Counted from the first letter of the stretch, positions 11,902 to 24,174 are shown. The stretch: 64,000 bases of DNA from Paraconiothyrium sp. Pb-2020 (GCA_022419385.1 JAJUBI010000001.1:682001-746000), one strand, 5' to 3'. The notes: generated by a model from the sequence alone, not told the origin. A program made the numbers and translations.

Positions 11902-13413
11902 ATGACGAAAATCTTCGTTCCCTCTGAAGTCGTTGGCGCCATCGCCATCTTCATCATGATCATCATCGTGTACGAGGCCTGCCACACGTACATCGGCGGA
12001 CGCCTCACTGGCAGCCCATGGGGCAGTCTTATCGCGATCTCCATGGTCGTTGGCGAATCCATACTCCGCACAGCTCTCGTCGTAACAACCACCAAATCTT
12101 GTGATAACGACGAGATCATCTTACCGCTGAGCTTTGGATGGCTGAGCCATGCTGTGACCTCCCTGCTGCCTGTTTTGGCAGGCGGGCGTGGCCTTATCCC
12201 AGAGCCCGAAATCGATTGTCAAATTGTCAACATGGAATCTGGAACGTCCCGGAAGAACAAGAGCTGGATGTTGGCGCGTATGGTGCGGGACCTGGAGAAA
12301 GAGGCAAACGATAGCATTGGCGGGCTGAACATCTCTGTCTACGACGCTGGAAAAATGAGCAAACAAGCTGCCGGTCGCTCTTCTCTTCATACGGTGACTA
12401 ACTTCACTATGTGGGTACAGTTCATCGTGCTCATTGTTGAGCTGTTCCGAAATTGTCACTCAAAAGAACAGTATCAGGACTCGAAACTGATCTTTCTGCT
12501 GGTCTTCTTAGGTGTCTTCTTGAGCTGTTTGACAACGCAGCTCTTCGCTTGGCACGCTGAGAAGTTCACCGCCCGCCCCGATGGAGGAGACAAGAACGTG
12601 TATGCCTTGACGCGCGGCGATGGCCACCGTCATGTCTTCATCATCCGCAACTGCCACAATGAAGCTCTCAACCTAGAGGACCTCGCAATTGCAAGCACCG
12701 TCGACCATGACTGGTTCGGTACCAGAGACGGCTACATCCTCACCGGCACTACGGTGGGCTGGCTGATTTTCACCGTCGTTGCATGTCACCTTACACACGG
12801 TGCTGGTCTCTTGTTCGGGCTTATGGCACTTGGATCGGTCTCCAACATCATTACCGCTTACCCTGTGAACATGTTCCGCCGAATTGTCCAAACTATCAAC
12901 TCTTTACCCGGCGCCAACAAGCAGAATCATCTCATCATCGATACGCCGTACCCCATAGACCTCACCCTCCGCGAATCTTGGTCCCACGGCAATGTCATGG
13001 AAGCTCTGAAGACGCTAGAGACAAAAGTTCCTGGGTACGGTGAGAAGCTGCTCAAGACATTCTTCCCTACGCGACTTAGTCCGGAGGACGAGCTCTTTTG
13101 GGCAGACGCGAAGGCAGAGATCAACCGAAAGCATGCCCGTCAATCGGAAGAAGCGAAGGGTGGCAACAATCGGGTACAGACTGAAGCGGTCGTGGAGTTG
13201 AAGGAACTTGACGAGGCCATGAAAGACACAGCCACTCCAACAACCTCTTCCGCTTTCCTAGTGGTCGAGAAGCAGGGCAATGTGCAGAAGTTGGTAGAGG
13301 AGGATGACGATAACGAGGCCAAGAAGGCCCAGGGCCAGGAGGAGCGGCGTGTGATCGAGGGTGAGGGCACCGGCCCCAAGAAGGCCTACCTCAAGAGCCG
13401 CCGTCGTGGCTAG
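11902..13413 (+). CDS. hypothetical multi-pass membrane protein
   Basis: Single-exon gene of 503 aa that I do not recognise. Hydrophobic stretches suggest at least five or six membrane spans: around residues 8-33 (AIAIFIMIIIVYEA), 45-62, 75-95, 170-187 (WVQFIVLIVELF), 197-218 (FLLVFLGVFLSCL) and 278-320 (TVGWLIFTVVA, LLFGLMALGSV). The last ~140 residues are hydrophilic and charged, rich in Glu and Lys, ending in a basic KSRRRG tail, and are probably cytosolic. No transporter or enzyme motif is evident. The ATG at 11902 sits shortly after a TATA-like sequence. Likely a fungus-restricted family; function unknown. Confidence 0.75.
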   Translation: MTKIFVPSEVVGAIAIFIMIIIVYEACHTYIGGRLTGSPWGSLIAISMVVGESILRTALVVTTTKSCDNDEIILPLSFGWLSHAVTSLLPVLAGGRGLIPEPEIDCQIVNMESGTSRKNKSWMLARMVRDLEKEANDSIGGLNISVYDAGKMSKQAAGRSSLHTVTNFTMWVQFIVLIVELFRNCHSKEQYQDSKLIFLLVFLGVFLSCLTTQLFAWHAEKFTARPDGGDKNVYALTRGDGHRHVFIIRNCHNEALNLEDLAIASTVDHDWFGTRDGYILTGTTVGWLIFTVVACHLTHGAGLLFGLMALGSVSNIITAYPVNMFRRIVQTINSLPGANKQNHLIIDTPYPIDLTLRESWSHGNVMEALKTLETKVPGYGEKLLKTFFPTRLSPEDELFWADAKAEINRKHARQSEEAKGGNNRVQTEAVVELKELDEAMKDTATPTTSSAFLVVEKQGNVQKLVEEDDDNEAKKAQGQEERRVIEGEGTGPKKAYLKSRRRG

Positions 13414-13700
13414 ACACCGGTCTCGCTTTAGGGAAGTAGTCAGGAATGTGCTTGCGTATTACCATGCATGATTATTCTTGATTTGGGGTAACGGTAACTG
13501 CGTTGTTGACGCGGGGCGGTGACGTTCCTGTACATCCAGTTGGGAAAGCATTATAGAGGATTACCACAAAGCTTGGTCAATCCAGGCAGCAGATAGATCA
13601 ATCTTGTTTATACAACTGATTTGCATTGCGTGAGTACATTAGATTATACCCTGGTGCGCACATATCTAACTTAGTAGTAACGCCTTTTAGATAGGCGTGT

Positions 13701-15718
13701 TCACTTCTCTTCGAAGCCCTTCTCCTTCCCATGGTCATCTACCACACTTCGCTCAACAGTGGCCTCCACATGCTCCGTCATCAGATCCTTCACACCGCGC
13801 ATGCATGCCACACTCGCGATCGCCAGCGCCACAAAGGGCACCACACTCCACCAACCTAGCCTGTATGCCCTCGCATACGACCAATGGCTCGCATCCAACG
13901 CTGCCTTCATGATATCCGCGTTTGACCCTGGCACCTGCCCAGTGCCAGCCTCCATGGCTTCAAGCAAAGCCGGGACTGAAGCTGAAGGAAGACCAGCAGC
14001 AATGGCAGCGGAACTAACGTCGGACGCATAGTGGGAGTTAAGGCGCCCATTGACTATAGCGTTGATCACCGCGGAGCCAAAAGCACCGCCAATGGCGCGA
14101 GCGGAGAAGGCAAGGCCTGTAGCAGTGGACAGATAGGCATGGGGCGCGGTAAATTGGACGCAGGCAACCAGTAGAGTGAGAGGACCCGATGTGCCGATAC
14201 CGGCGAGGACTGCGAAGACGATCTGTGGAGTATTCCATGACGGTCGGATGTTCGCATAACAAATTGTAGTGACAAGGAAGATAACGTATGTCAGAACCAG
14301 AGGGGACTCTGCACATATAAATTAGCCAAGATGGGCATAATGGATGCGAATTGAACTTACTGAGATCTTTGAATCGCGTTGCCCACCAAGTCACAACAAG
14401 AGAGAATGTTAGAGATGGGATCTGATAGGACATTTGTCGAACGGCGATATCCCAGCTGTTGCTCTCAAAGCCCAAATTGAGGATTATTTGTGGCGTGACC
14501 GAGTTCACTGCAGAGTAGAAGATCCACCTGGTAGCAATAGTAAGTATATGAGCTACAAACCAAGTCGATCATTTGGTGAACTCACCCCTCGACTGCGAAA
14601 GCAAACGTTGCCAGCCAGAAATTGGGCCCATTGCTAAAGAACACATGAGCGACCATGCCATCCGTTCGACCTTTCCATTCTGTAGGCTATGAATATGTCG
14701 TTCTCAAGAATCTTCGGAGTAGGCTTACCGTAGATGCAGAATGCAAAAACCAAGACAAATCCAACAACAAGATTGGCGCACACGTGTGGATCACTCCAGT
14801 GGTAAGCACCCCCTGCCCAGTTGAGTGCCAGGAGCATGAGCGTTGCACCTGCAATAAACAGGAAACTGCCGATGGGATCGCAAGCCCAGACATACTCCTT
14901 GAAGCTCATGCGTGGATACTCGGTGTTTTTCTTTGGCCAGTAGAACGCCAGAAACCCCACGGCTGTAGCTCCATGTAGACCGGCCATTATCCAGAAGATG
15001 TTTCGCCAGCCTGCAGGGTCCGCGTTGGTCACTGCGCCTGCACCTAATCCTCCTACCAGACCTCCAACGGCCCCACCAAGAAAGGCAAAACCGTTCGCCA
15101 ACGCACGGTACTTGAGAGGCAGAATTTCCGAGGGAATTGACTGGACGATGGAAATCGTTGCTAGCGTGATGCCTACGAGGATACCGCCGCCAATTAACAT
15201 GTCCATAGATGTAGATTTGGCACAGATGATACTTCCGGCGACTGCGATAAGCGGTGGAATGGATGCGAACAATTTACGGTCAAGAACATCAGATAGTCGG
15301 CCGACGAGCGGGGAGAGCACGGTTTGCATCAGAAGAGGACCCTATTTGATGTCAGTAATCATTTTCACATTGAGAGCACCGTAAAATGGGTCTGCATACC
15401 TGGATAATCCAACCTGATATAGCAGGCTGGCCTAAGTCGCGAACTATGAAAGCTATTACACTTCCAGCTGCCACTACAACATAAACTTGCGCCATAATGC
15501 TAAAGCAGGTAAGCTTAGTTCAATGGCGAAAGCGTCGAGTATACGCACGCGAAGCAGCTCACGAAAACGACCACCCATGATCGCCAGGTGAGGTCGATGT
15601 GGATGAGGTCCTGTTGTGCCTCTTGCTGCATGGGAACAATATGCGCGTTCACATGGTGGGCCTTTGGTGGATGTGAAGTTGTATCTTCGACATTGGTGAC
15701 ACTGCTTTTCGGATCCAT
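13701..15718 (-). CDS. MFS transporter, Tri12 / siderophore-exporter type
   Basis: Six exons on the minus strand, all joins in phase. The start MDPKSSVTNVED is at 15718; exon 1 donor GTGCGT is near 15542; later donors fall near 15410 (GTATGC), 14730 (GTAAGC), 14583 (GTGAGT) and 14359 (GTAAGT). The protein has the 14-span layout of the fungal Tri12 MFS family (trichothecene or siderophore-iron exporters): a long hydrophilic N-terminus, GWIIQGPLLMQTVLSPLVGRLSD (the MFS loop 2-3 signature GRLSDVLDRK), and GLVGGLGAGAV. Further on come WKGRTDGMVAHVFFSNG after splicing, and the C-terminal GLAFSARAIGGAFGSAVINA. Substrate cannot be told; no secondary-metabolite cluster surrounds it. Plasma-membrane export is inferred. 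It diverges from TAD3 across a 586-bp gap. Confidence 0.9.
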
Positions 15719-16304
15719 CTTGGAGGGATGGATGATGAAAGAAAGACTCAATCAACTCTACAGTGAGAAGGATAATTAACCTAATCCTGGAGACGTACAT
15801 GGGCACGACCGGAATTTGAACCATTGCTGATCGTACCCGAGTCAACACCAGACGACACGTGCTGGCGCCGCCATGCAGGAAAGCGACTGGTGCAAATCGG
15901 CAGTTGTGATAGACGGCCCTGGCCTTATTACAGGGAGCCTCGGAGACGCCACAGCCATTGGAGGATGAAGGTATCCGACGGGCATGACTCGGTGGTTTAT
16001 GCGGGGGAGGTTGGGGTTGGAGTCCAGCCGTGGGGTAGGGGCGCCAAGGCTCGGAACGGTCGCGCTATCTTTCCTGCAGACGTTCCGAAATTCACCAAAT
16101 TTCACGAACGGCAGGCACGAACCGGCTTCGAATAGCAACACCCACCATGCACCACGAGGAAGGCGACTGGCAGAGAAACCCCAAGCAGGAGCATCCTCTG
16201 TCGCCTTGAAAACACCTCCTCCCTTGTTTACACGCTGTTCACGTACCCTACACGCTGCACATTCTAACACGGCTTCTTATATCCAGACACACTCTGAGCC
16301 CGCC
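15719..16304. promoter_or_regulatory. shared divergent promoter MFS transporter / TAD3
   Basis: The two genes diverge, so this 586-bp interval should carry both promoters. A TTATAT sequence lies about 30 bp upstream of the TAD3 ATG. No other feature was recognised. Confidence 0.5.
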
Positions 16305-17657
16305 ATGGCTGTCGACACTGCTCCCGCCGCTGCTCCCGCCGCCACCGGGCAACTCGTGCCTTTGAGGACCAAAGACGAAGTGCGAGCCAGCCTAGAGACG
16401 CACACCGTCTATGTCGTCGAGATTCCCGCCCGCTTCGCTAATGCCGTCAAAGAGTGAGTTACCCTAATACCGGGCTTGTCTGTGCCGTTGCGACATGAGC
16501 CGACACCTGTCACGATTGCTATTCTAACGGCATCCAGCGCGGTCCAGGACGCGGCTCCCGACTTCAAGACTGGCGAGATATCCCACCTTCGCCGCGTCGT
16601 CCAATTCAAGTACCTACCGGCACACCTGCAAAAGCAGTTCTACCCGCCCGCGAGGCTCCAAAGAGGTATCTGCAGTAGCGATGATGACGAGCCCTCCCCT
16701 GCATCTTTATTTATCCCGCTTCCTCCGTCCGATGATGAGTCGAGTACTAAAGATGAGGATACAGTGCGCTTTTTCCTGGTTTGCCCGACCCGATGTTTCA
16801 AGCCTGCCGAACTGGTCGCCATACTCCGCAAGAATCCGCCGTTCAGCGTCATGAACATATACCCGAAGCTGCTGTATGTGACCGTCCCGGCTTTGGCCCC
16901 AACGTCGGCCGAACAAGCAAACCAGTGGAGCGAGCAGTACTGGCCCATCGCGTACAAGAACACCAACCCCTACGGACCTCATCCAAGCCTGGTCGCTCGC
17001 AACACCGCCGAGATAGAGCCAGAAGCCAGCAGCTGGCTATCGCTTGCGTCCACCGCTGCGGCTGAGATATCCGTGTTAGGAGTCGGCGAAAAGGTCGGGT
17101 GTGTCGTCGTAGACCGCACCCGTGGAACGTCCGAGGTTATTGCCGTAGCAGGCGATTGCCGTTGGCGCTCACCGCTTGGCGATGCCGAAGCTCATACCGG
17201 TGGCGGAAATGTCATGGCCCACTGTGTGCAGCGTGCAATCGCCATGGTAGCCAAGAAGCGACTTCGGATGAATGGTACGGATCCTACTCGTTTGGACCGA
17301 TCCTTGTTTTGCGATGTGCCTCTCACGGAGGTCGAGAAGGGACCCTACGACAAGGACAATATTCCGGCCAACGGTTACCTGTGCGTGGATCTGGATATCT
17401 ATCTCACCCATGAGCCCTGCGTCATGTGCACTATGGCCATTCTACACTCTCGATTCAGGCGCTGTATCTTCAGCAAGCGTATGCCGCTGACGGGAGGGAT
17501 GACTGCCGATACTGCTGGGAATGCCACCAATCCTGGAAAAGGTCTGCAGCATGGCATCTTCTGGCGACCGACCGAGCTGAACTGGAAGTTCCTAGCTTGG
17601 GAATGCCCGAGCAAAGCTGACTCGGTCGCAAGCATTGCGGATACTTTGCAAGTTTAG
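16305..17657 (+). CDS. TAD3: tRNA adenosine-34 deaminase subunit Tad3
   Basis: Two exons: 16305-16453 and 16538-17657; the 84-nt intron ends TTCTAACGGCATCCAG with a textbook branch point. About 422 aa. Tad3 pairs with Tad2 to convert A34 to inosine in tRNA anticodons. The cytidine-deaminase fold lies in the C-terminal half: zinc-ligand histidine in NVMAHCVQRAIAMV and the two cysteines in THEPCVMCTMAILHSR. The glutamate that should follow the histidine is Val here (His-Cys-Val), which is the hallmark of the non-catalytic Tad3 subunit as opposed to Tad2. The C-terminus GIFWRPTELNWKFLAWEC also fits Tad3. The N-terminal half is a Tad3-type RNA-binding extension with an acidic insert (SSDDDEPS). 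Soluble, nuclear/cytoplasmic. Confidence 0.93.
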
Positions 17658-18120
17658 GGATCGTTTTCGAGATGGAGGACGGCGTTGAATTGGATACCAC
17701 CAGCATTGCGTAGGCGTTTATGTTACGATGGCATAATTTTGTACCTAATCAGAGAACTCGGGTGCGAGACGGAACTGTCAATTATTGCCAAGATGTGTCC
17801 TTGGAGGACTAGAGTATCTTGGATTATGATGAGCAGCAATAACTATGTTGACTATATGCAAAACTGCACCGCCAGGCTGACCCTGCGATTATGAGTTCAC
17901 ATTTGACTGCCCATAGGCCTTTACAAAGGAAAGTGGAAAGTGAAAAAGTATCAAAGGATTCAACTATGCGAAGTAATGTATTCTCGACACAGTCCCAATG
18001 TCGTACCTAGGTAGTCCTGGGCGCACGTGCCAGCGCGGCGCGTCGATTCGTAGCGCGTCGCTTTCCGCTGGTCCCTCAATCTAGGTGATCGCAGAGTCAA
18101 CACGGGGAACCAACGCTAAT
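17658..18120. other. intergenic between TAD3 and ORC5
   Basis: 463 bp between two genes in the same direction; contains the TAD3 terminator region and ORC5 promoter. Nothing else recognised. Confidence 0.5.
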
Positions 18121-19646
18121 ATGCTACCCGATGAGATCCTCGAGCAATTGAACTTCGATTTTCCCTGTCGTGAATCGCAGATCCAGCAATTAGCGGCGCT
18201 GTACAATGTTTGCGACGTCTGACTCCATTCTAAGAGAAATGCTAACAACTACAGGTACGGCTACCGTCACCCTCGCTCCTTGTCGCTCACGGCCTGACGG
18301 CAACCGGAAAGTCTTCCATCATACGTTCTTACCTTCAACGCTCTTCGCTGCCCTACGCGGTCATCAATTCAAGGGAATGCATAACAGGACGACATCTACT
18401 GGAGCGCACCGTCGCATCTTGTCTCAATGCACTGGACAAACACTATAATGGGAAGATAGATCGGAGACCGTATGCTAGGACGGAGAATCTGAGCAGTTTG
18501 GCCGTAGCGCTGGGCAGAATGTTAGAGGGAAGAGGGAAATTTGTCCTGGTGCTTGACGGAATCGATAAGCAGAGAGAGGCACCGTACACGCTTTTACCTG
18601 CGTTGGCACGGTTTGGAGAAAGCGTACGCTCGCATCATCCGGCTCACTCAAATTGCTAACAAGAACGCAAGATACCCAATCTTTCGATCATCCTAGTTAC
18701 CACACTACCTATACCACATGCGCTCCATCGCCCCGGAACACCGCACCTCCACTTCCCAAACTACAACCGCAACTCTCTTCTTACCATCCTGGGACAGCAT
18801 CCCCCTAAGATCTTCCTACAGCCACCGAGCGAAGAACAATATCCTGACTACACGCCTGATCTCGCGGCTGAAGACGACGACTGGCTATGGGGACGATTTA
18901 TAGCCACCGTATACGATGCGCTGAGCAAGCATACCGGGCGTGACCTCGTTAGCTTTCGTCTTGCTGCCATGCGGCTGTGGCGTCCGTTTGTTGAGCCCAT
19001 CGTTCAGGGTACATTCGGTACGCGCGACTTTTCGCGCCTCATGGTGAATAGGAGGGCTTTGTTCCAGGTCGAGGACAGCGTACTGGATAAGATCGTAGCA
19101 GACAACAACAACTTGGGTGCGAACGCGGGTGTTACCAACGGGACTGTGATACCAGCCACACCCAGCACGAAGAGAAGGATCAGAACTATTGCACACGACC
19201 TACCGTACTATACGACACACCTTCTCATCGCCGCTTATCTCGCCAGCTACAACCCCTCTCGCACAGACGTCACATATTTCATGAAACACACCGACAAGCG
19301 GAAGAACAAGAGAAGGGCGCCCTCGGCAACGGCAGGCGTCACAAAGTCGAAGCATCGCAAGATTTCGCGGCATCTACTGACGCCATCACCTTTCTCCCTT
19401 GATAGGCTGCTGGCAATCTTCCGTAGTCTGCTGGTGGAAACGGTGCCCCAGGTCGCCGATCTATACACGCAGATTGCCACGCTGACGAGTATGCGGCTTC
19501 TGGTGAGGACTGGCGGAGTTGGAAGCTCGGATGTGCTCGACCCGGGCGCGAAATGGAGAGTCAATTTTGGGTGGGAGTATGCGCGGTCACTTGGGCGTGG
19601 TGTAAATCTTGAAGTGGGAGAATATCTCGTGGGAGGTGTGGATTAA
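18121..19646 (+). CDS. ORC5: origin recognition complex subunit 5
   Basis: Three exons by phase: 18121-18207, 18255-18623, 18672-19646, about 476 aa; the second and third exons follow GCTAAC-type branch points. ORC5 is an AAA+-like subunit of the complex that marks replication origins. Visible: the entry FPCRESQIQQLAALY, Walker A as GLTATGKS near residues 42-49, and a Walker-B-like strand KFVLVLDGIDKQ. The lid region carries ARFGES before the second intron, followed by IPNLSIILVTTLPI after it. The C-terminal half contains the conserved helix DLPYYTTHLLIAAYLASYNP (winged-helix entry) and KRKNKRRAP-type basic residues. It ends at 19646, converging with the SelO homologue about 105 bp away. Confidence 0.9.
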
Positions 19647-19750
19647 CCCCTCAGCTATGTTCGAATGCAATCTTATGAAGTTGAGCGTACCGCACCTTTG
19701 TTTTCGTATCCCAATATCCTACATTGTCATATTTGTCTACCATTTCCCTT

Positions 19751-21765
19751 CTATGAGCTGCAACTGCACTGCATCATGCCCTTATACTTGGGTACGTCGC
19801 CACAGAAGCGCTCTTCTTCGGACTCGTTCCAGCTCCAGTTTTCCTCGAAGGGATCAAGGTTCAGTTTCATGATGGCAGGCAGAATGTCGCGCTCGCCCTT
19901 CTTCTCCACGCGGTCGATCAGTTCGTCGAGAACCCAGGAGCGGGGAACGAACTGTGTCACGTTAGCAATGGTCCAAAAGCATAAGTCTGTGGGTGATGAC
20001 ATACCTTCGGGTTGACAGCAAGCATAGCCTTTTGCCTTGCCTCATCGTCAGGACTATCCTCCTTTACTCTCGCCGCCCACTTCTCCAACCACTTAGCGAT
20101 GCGCGAGCGGGACTCCGCCTCCTGTCCCGGCGCCTCGTTGAACCGGAAGAACCGACCTGCGACATCCTTCCTCGATTGTTCCGTCTCCAACTCACCCAGC
20201 TTGAAATGGCTCAGCTTCCTAAACGCATGGTGGAAGTCCAGCTCATACGCCTCCAAAAAGTCCAGCAATTCAGAAAAGAGCTCGTCAAAATCCGAGTCCT
20301 TTTGCGAAGCAAGTCCTAGCCGCGCCGTCATGAGGGCTTTGTAATGCGACAGGAAAACGGCTTTGTATTCCTCGCCGCAGCGCTCGATGATGCCCTCAGC
20401 ACGCTTCACCAGCTCATCTGCTTCTTCTTCCTTCACGCCATCGGAGACGAAGACCGCGTCGTCGACGTTCGAGCCAGCGCCCATTAGTTCGCCGAGTGCT
20501 TCGCCTAGCCGCACAAGATTCCACCATATGATGGTCGGCTGGTTTCTGTACGAGTAGCGCAGCATGTGGTCGTCGTGGTTCGGGGTGTACGTCGGATCGA
20601 ACGTATCCAGGAAAGCGAAGGGTCCGAAGTCGATAGACAGGCCAAGGATGGACGTGTTATCCGTGTTGAGCACGCCGTTCATGAAGCCGTATGCTTGCCA
20701 TTTTGCGACGGTCTCGGCGTTGCGGCGGAGGATGGCGCGGTAGAGGCGAGTGTAGCGGTTTTCTTGTTCGAGGGCCTCGCCTTCGGTGGTGTCTTTGGGT
20801 ACGCCGGTGGAAGTGGAAGCGTGTGTCGATTTGGAGTCGCCTGTGGGTAGTTTAGAGGGGAGCTTGTCCCAGCCTCCATAGACGTGCTCAGCGGTGTAAT
20901 CTGCCAGTTGTCGGAGCAATTTGCGGTCGCCACGCATGCGAGGGAGGTCGAAAGTGCCAAAGCGTATCCAAGACTGTGCAAAGCGCGATACAATGGCACC
21001 GGGCTCCATCCTCTCTCTGAACACCTTGCTTCCCCTACAGTGTGTGAGAGAAAGCGCCCGTGTCGATGGAATTCCAATGGCGTTGAGATATTCACTGACG
21101 ACGAACTCGCGAATCGACGACCGGAGCACCGCTTTTCCGTCTGCAAAGCGCGAGTATGGCGTCTTCCCCGCGCCTTTGAGCTGGATCTCATATCTCGTGC
21201 CTGTCTTCTCGTTTGTAGCCTCGAACAGCGAGATCGCCCTTCCGTCGCCTAATTGGCCTGCCCATTGTCCGAATTGATATCCACCGTAGCACTGTGCCCA
21301 AGGGTATATGCCTCCTCCCTCCGCGTTATCTTTCTCGTCCCACGTTAAGATCTTATTCCCTGAGACTACCTCCTTGAACTCTTCGCTTTGCGCCTCTTCT
21401 TCCTTCAAGCCTATGTCTCGTAGTGCGCGCGGGCTCACAGCTAGTAGTTCTGGGTCTTGTGTAGGTTCCGGGCGAACGAACGTGTATAGGGCTTCTTTCA
21501 CGAGGCGAGGACCGAGTGTTTCGCGGGGCGCGGAGTGCGATTTCGCGGGCGTGGGGAAGGCGGGGTCGGGTGGGAGATTTGAGGTGAACACGTTGGATTT
21601 TGGGAGAGATTGCAGAGTGTATGAGGTGACGGGCGTCGAAGTCCCATTCGTGTCATTTGTCGAATTATCAAGGTGCGCCATGACTTGGTTCAAGCGCATA
21701 GATCTTGCGAAAGTTCGTCTGAAGCTTGGATTGGTGAGTTTGCAGGCTGGGAGTCGTGAAAGCAT
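19751..21765 (-). CDS. SelO/Fmp40-type protein adenylyltransferase, mitochondrial
   Basis: Two exons on the minus strand: 20005-21765 and 19751-19951, 53-nt intron (GTATGT...GACACAG), 653 aa. SelO proteins are pseudokinases that transfer AMP to protein hydroxyls in mitochondria, linked to redox regulation. Visible family motifs: CYGGYQFGQWAGQLGDGRA, IQLKGAGKTPYSRFADGKAV (nucleotide loop and lysine), SSIREFVVSEYL, GVLNTDNTSILGLSIDFGP (catalytic/metal Asp-Asn and DFG-like). The start chosen is the ATG at 21765. It yields an Arg-rich N-terminus (MLSRLPACKLTNPSFRRTFA) that looks like a mitochondrial presequence. The last residues are CSCSS: animal SelO has selenocysteine at the third position from the end, and this fungus has Cys there. 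Confidence 0.94.
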
Positions 21766-22294
21766 GAGCCAGATGGCAAGATCCAAGACAATGCACAGAT
21801 AGAAAGGGGGCAAGGACGAAGAATTGCTTCACAATATTATACAAGTGCCTGTTTGTCAGAATGATGCTCTGGCCGGTGGCGTTCGTCCCTGCCGAGGGAT
21901 GACGCCAAACATGCGTTATCGATAAGGCGCGTGTCCCTGACTCGCGTAAACTTTCTGGCAGTCGGTCTGGGTCCAATTGACTACAACATCGAGCAGAAAG
22001 ACGACGTTCGAATCGCACACCTGCTTTCCGCTGCTGACTTTCGAGGCTCATACTGACTTTTCTTCAGCTCGTGGCGCCGTCTACCAAAGAGCACAGATAG
22101 CGACCTATGGCTACGCATACCTAAGCAGCTATATTTACACCTAAAGACCTCAGTCGACCTTGTCACGTGCCCTGACCGTCACCCGGGGCTGTAATCATAC
22201 CTAACCTCTTTGCGATACCGAGGGAACTCAATGAGAACAGACCGAGTGCTCTTACTTCTATAGTGGGGCTGTCCTTCGATCTCACCCATCAACA
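21766..22294. promoter_or_regulatory. shared divergent promoter SelO / DCAF4-like gene
   Basis: 529 bp between two divergent genes, so it should contain both promoters. No specific element was recognised. Confidence 0.5.
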
Positions 22295-24174
22295 ATGGCT
22301 GCGCCGCGGGTGATTCCAGGCTTTTACTACGATGTCGAGAAAGGAAAATACTTCAAAATCACGAAAAACCATGATGCGCCACCATCTCAAGCAAAATACA
22401 CCCTTCAGAACGTAAGGAAGGAGCAGAAAAAGTCTACAGCTGAAAAGCATGCAAGGAAGCAACAAGAAAAGAGAGAGAGGGAGACCATTGTGCGGCCACA
22501 CAGTCGTAACAGGTGGGGTCTACAAATGGCTAGTCTAGACAGGGAGATCGGTGGACGACGGACAACGTATTATACGCATGGAATCTGGCCGGATGCTTGT
22601 GTGGCGGGAATGGAGAAGATGAAGACGGTGTGTACTAGCCTGTATTGCATATTATGGTATCACCGTACCACAATCTTCCACAACAGCATTTTCAATACTA
22701 TGTGCTGACTCATCTGCGACTAGGTCGTCGAACAACCAGCACATGGCATTATTCGCTTCTTTGATCGCGACCCGAATACCAAAACCCTCTATGCTGTCCA
22801 TGGAGACAATGCTATTAGGCGACGTCGACGGAATCCACCCAGGGGCATCCCCATTCCAACGTCCGAGCTTGACGAAAATATGGCAGATAATTCTCTGCCA
22901 GATGGAAGACCCTTTGGATCTTCAGTCGCTGAAAGCTTGAACGAGTACTCTTTCGAACCATGGGATATGCTTGCAAGGCTCACATCATCCATATCATCCT
23001 TGACCTACCTACCGAGCTCTGGAGCTTTAGCTGCAACTACACTTGGGTCTGATAGACCTCCTGTGGTATATCTGGTGAGTACAATCTACATTTCCATCTA
23101 TTCGTCAAAAGCATTTGGCTCGTACGTCGTCCAGCTTCGGAAAGACAGAATACTCAAATTGATGCGTCGTGTCGTATATCCCGTGTTCATTCGCTGACCT
23201 GATTCAAGTCAGACCCGGACATTGATGGACCGTACGTCAACCAGCAATTCACTCCAAAGAATTGTTCGACGATATGGGCAGCAGCTGCTCCGCTAGTCCC
23301 GTTCGCATCGGACAGTGTACCACAATCAGGTACAGAAACCCTGGCCGTGGCCGCTTCTTCCTCTCTGCTACTGTTCGAGCGTTCACCTGCCGGGGAGTGG
23401 AGCTCATCGACCGCTTTGCAACGAGACACCGACATATTGGCACTTGACTGGCTATCTCCGACTACTGTCGTCCTTGGTGAGCGAAGTGGCAAGATATTTC
23501 TCTACGACACTCGATCAAGAGGATACTCACATATTTTGACGAATCCATTTCCCATTTCAAAATTGAAACGCGCCGACGACCCCACACGACTAATCTGCGC
23601 TGGTGTGCAAGATAGCCTGTCTTTATATGATATCCGCTCGCGAGATACGTTCTCACAGCATGCGCAAGGGCACTACAGTGACAAGTTCTTCAATGATCAG
23701 TATCCTGGTTTCTACCGTCGGCAGAAGCGGAAGAAGATGAAACATACCGCTGCCGCCAACTGGTATGTATTGCGCGAACGCATGAACAGGATCCCAGCGC
23801 CAAGGCGCGGTGCCGCATGTAATCGCATGTTGGCTGCTATCGTGGTCAATAGCACCTGTGTCCGTTGTTACATGCTGACGATGATCCGCAGGTCGCAGCC
23901 GATCGTAAGCTTCCAGTATACCAACCCAGATGATCTCTACCTAGACATCGCCGTACAGCCTGACCTTGGGCTTATCGCAGCTGCACAAGACGTCAACTCA
24001 TCGGCAGCTATCAAGATTTACAACATGTGGACAGGCAAGTTATTGAAGGAGATCCCGCAGGAAAGCCCTGTCAAAGTGCACATAAGGTGTCTTCGATTCA
24101 TGCAAGACAGCAATGGTGACCCGGAACTTTGGTCGAGTTGGGGCGGTTCGGTTGTCAAGATGAGCCTCGGTTGA
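22295..24174 (+). CDS. DCAF4-like WD40-repeat protein
   Basis: Four exons by phase: 22295-22627, 22724-23074, 23209-23762 and 23892-24174, about 506 aa. The N-terminus IPGFYYDVEKGKYFKI is the DCAF4/WDR21 signature; DCAF4 proteins are WD40 substrate receptors of the DDB1-CUL4 ubiquitin ligase. Weak WD-like units follow, for example DILALDWLSPTTVVLGERSGKIFLYDTRS, LICAGVQDSLSLYDIRS (the LYDxRS pattern used to dock DDB1) and AAIKIYNMWTGKLLKEI. The last intron (23763-23891) is 129 nt, a multiple of three and free of stops, so a read-through form is possible. I prefer splicing because the joined WSQPIVSFQYTNPDDLYLDIAV continues the propeller. CUL4 coupling is inferred from the family. Confidence 0.8.

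Noticed and set aside
15795..15835. tRNA T-loop-like sequence on the minus strand (GGTTCAAATTCC)
   Set aside because: The T-stem does not pair, and no matching 5' acceptor strand or anticodon arm lies upstream.
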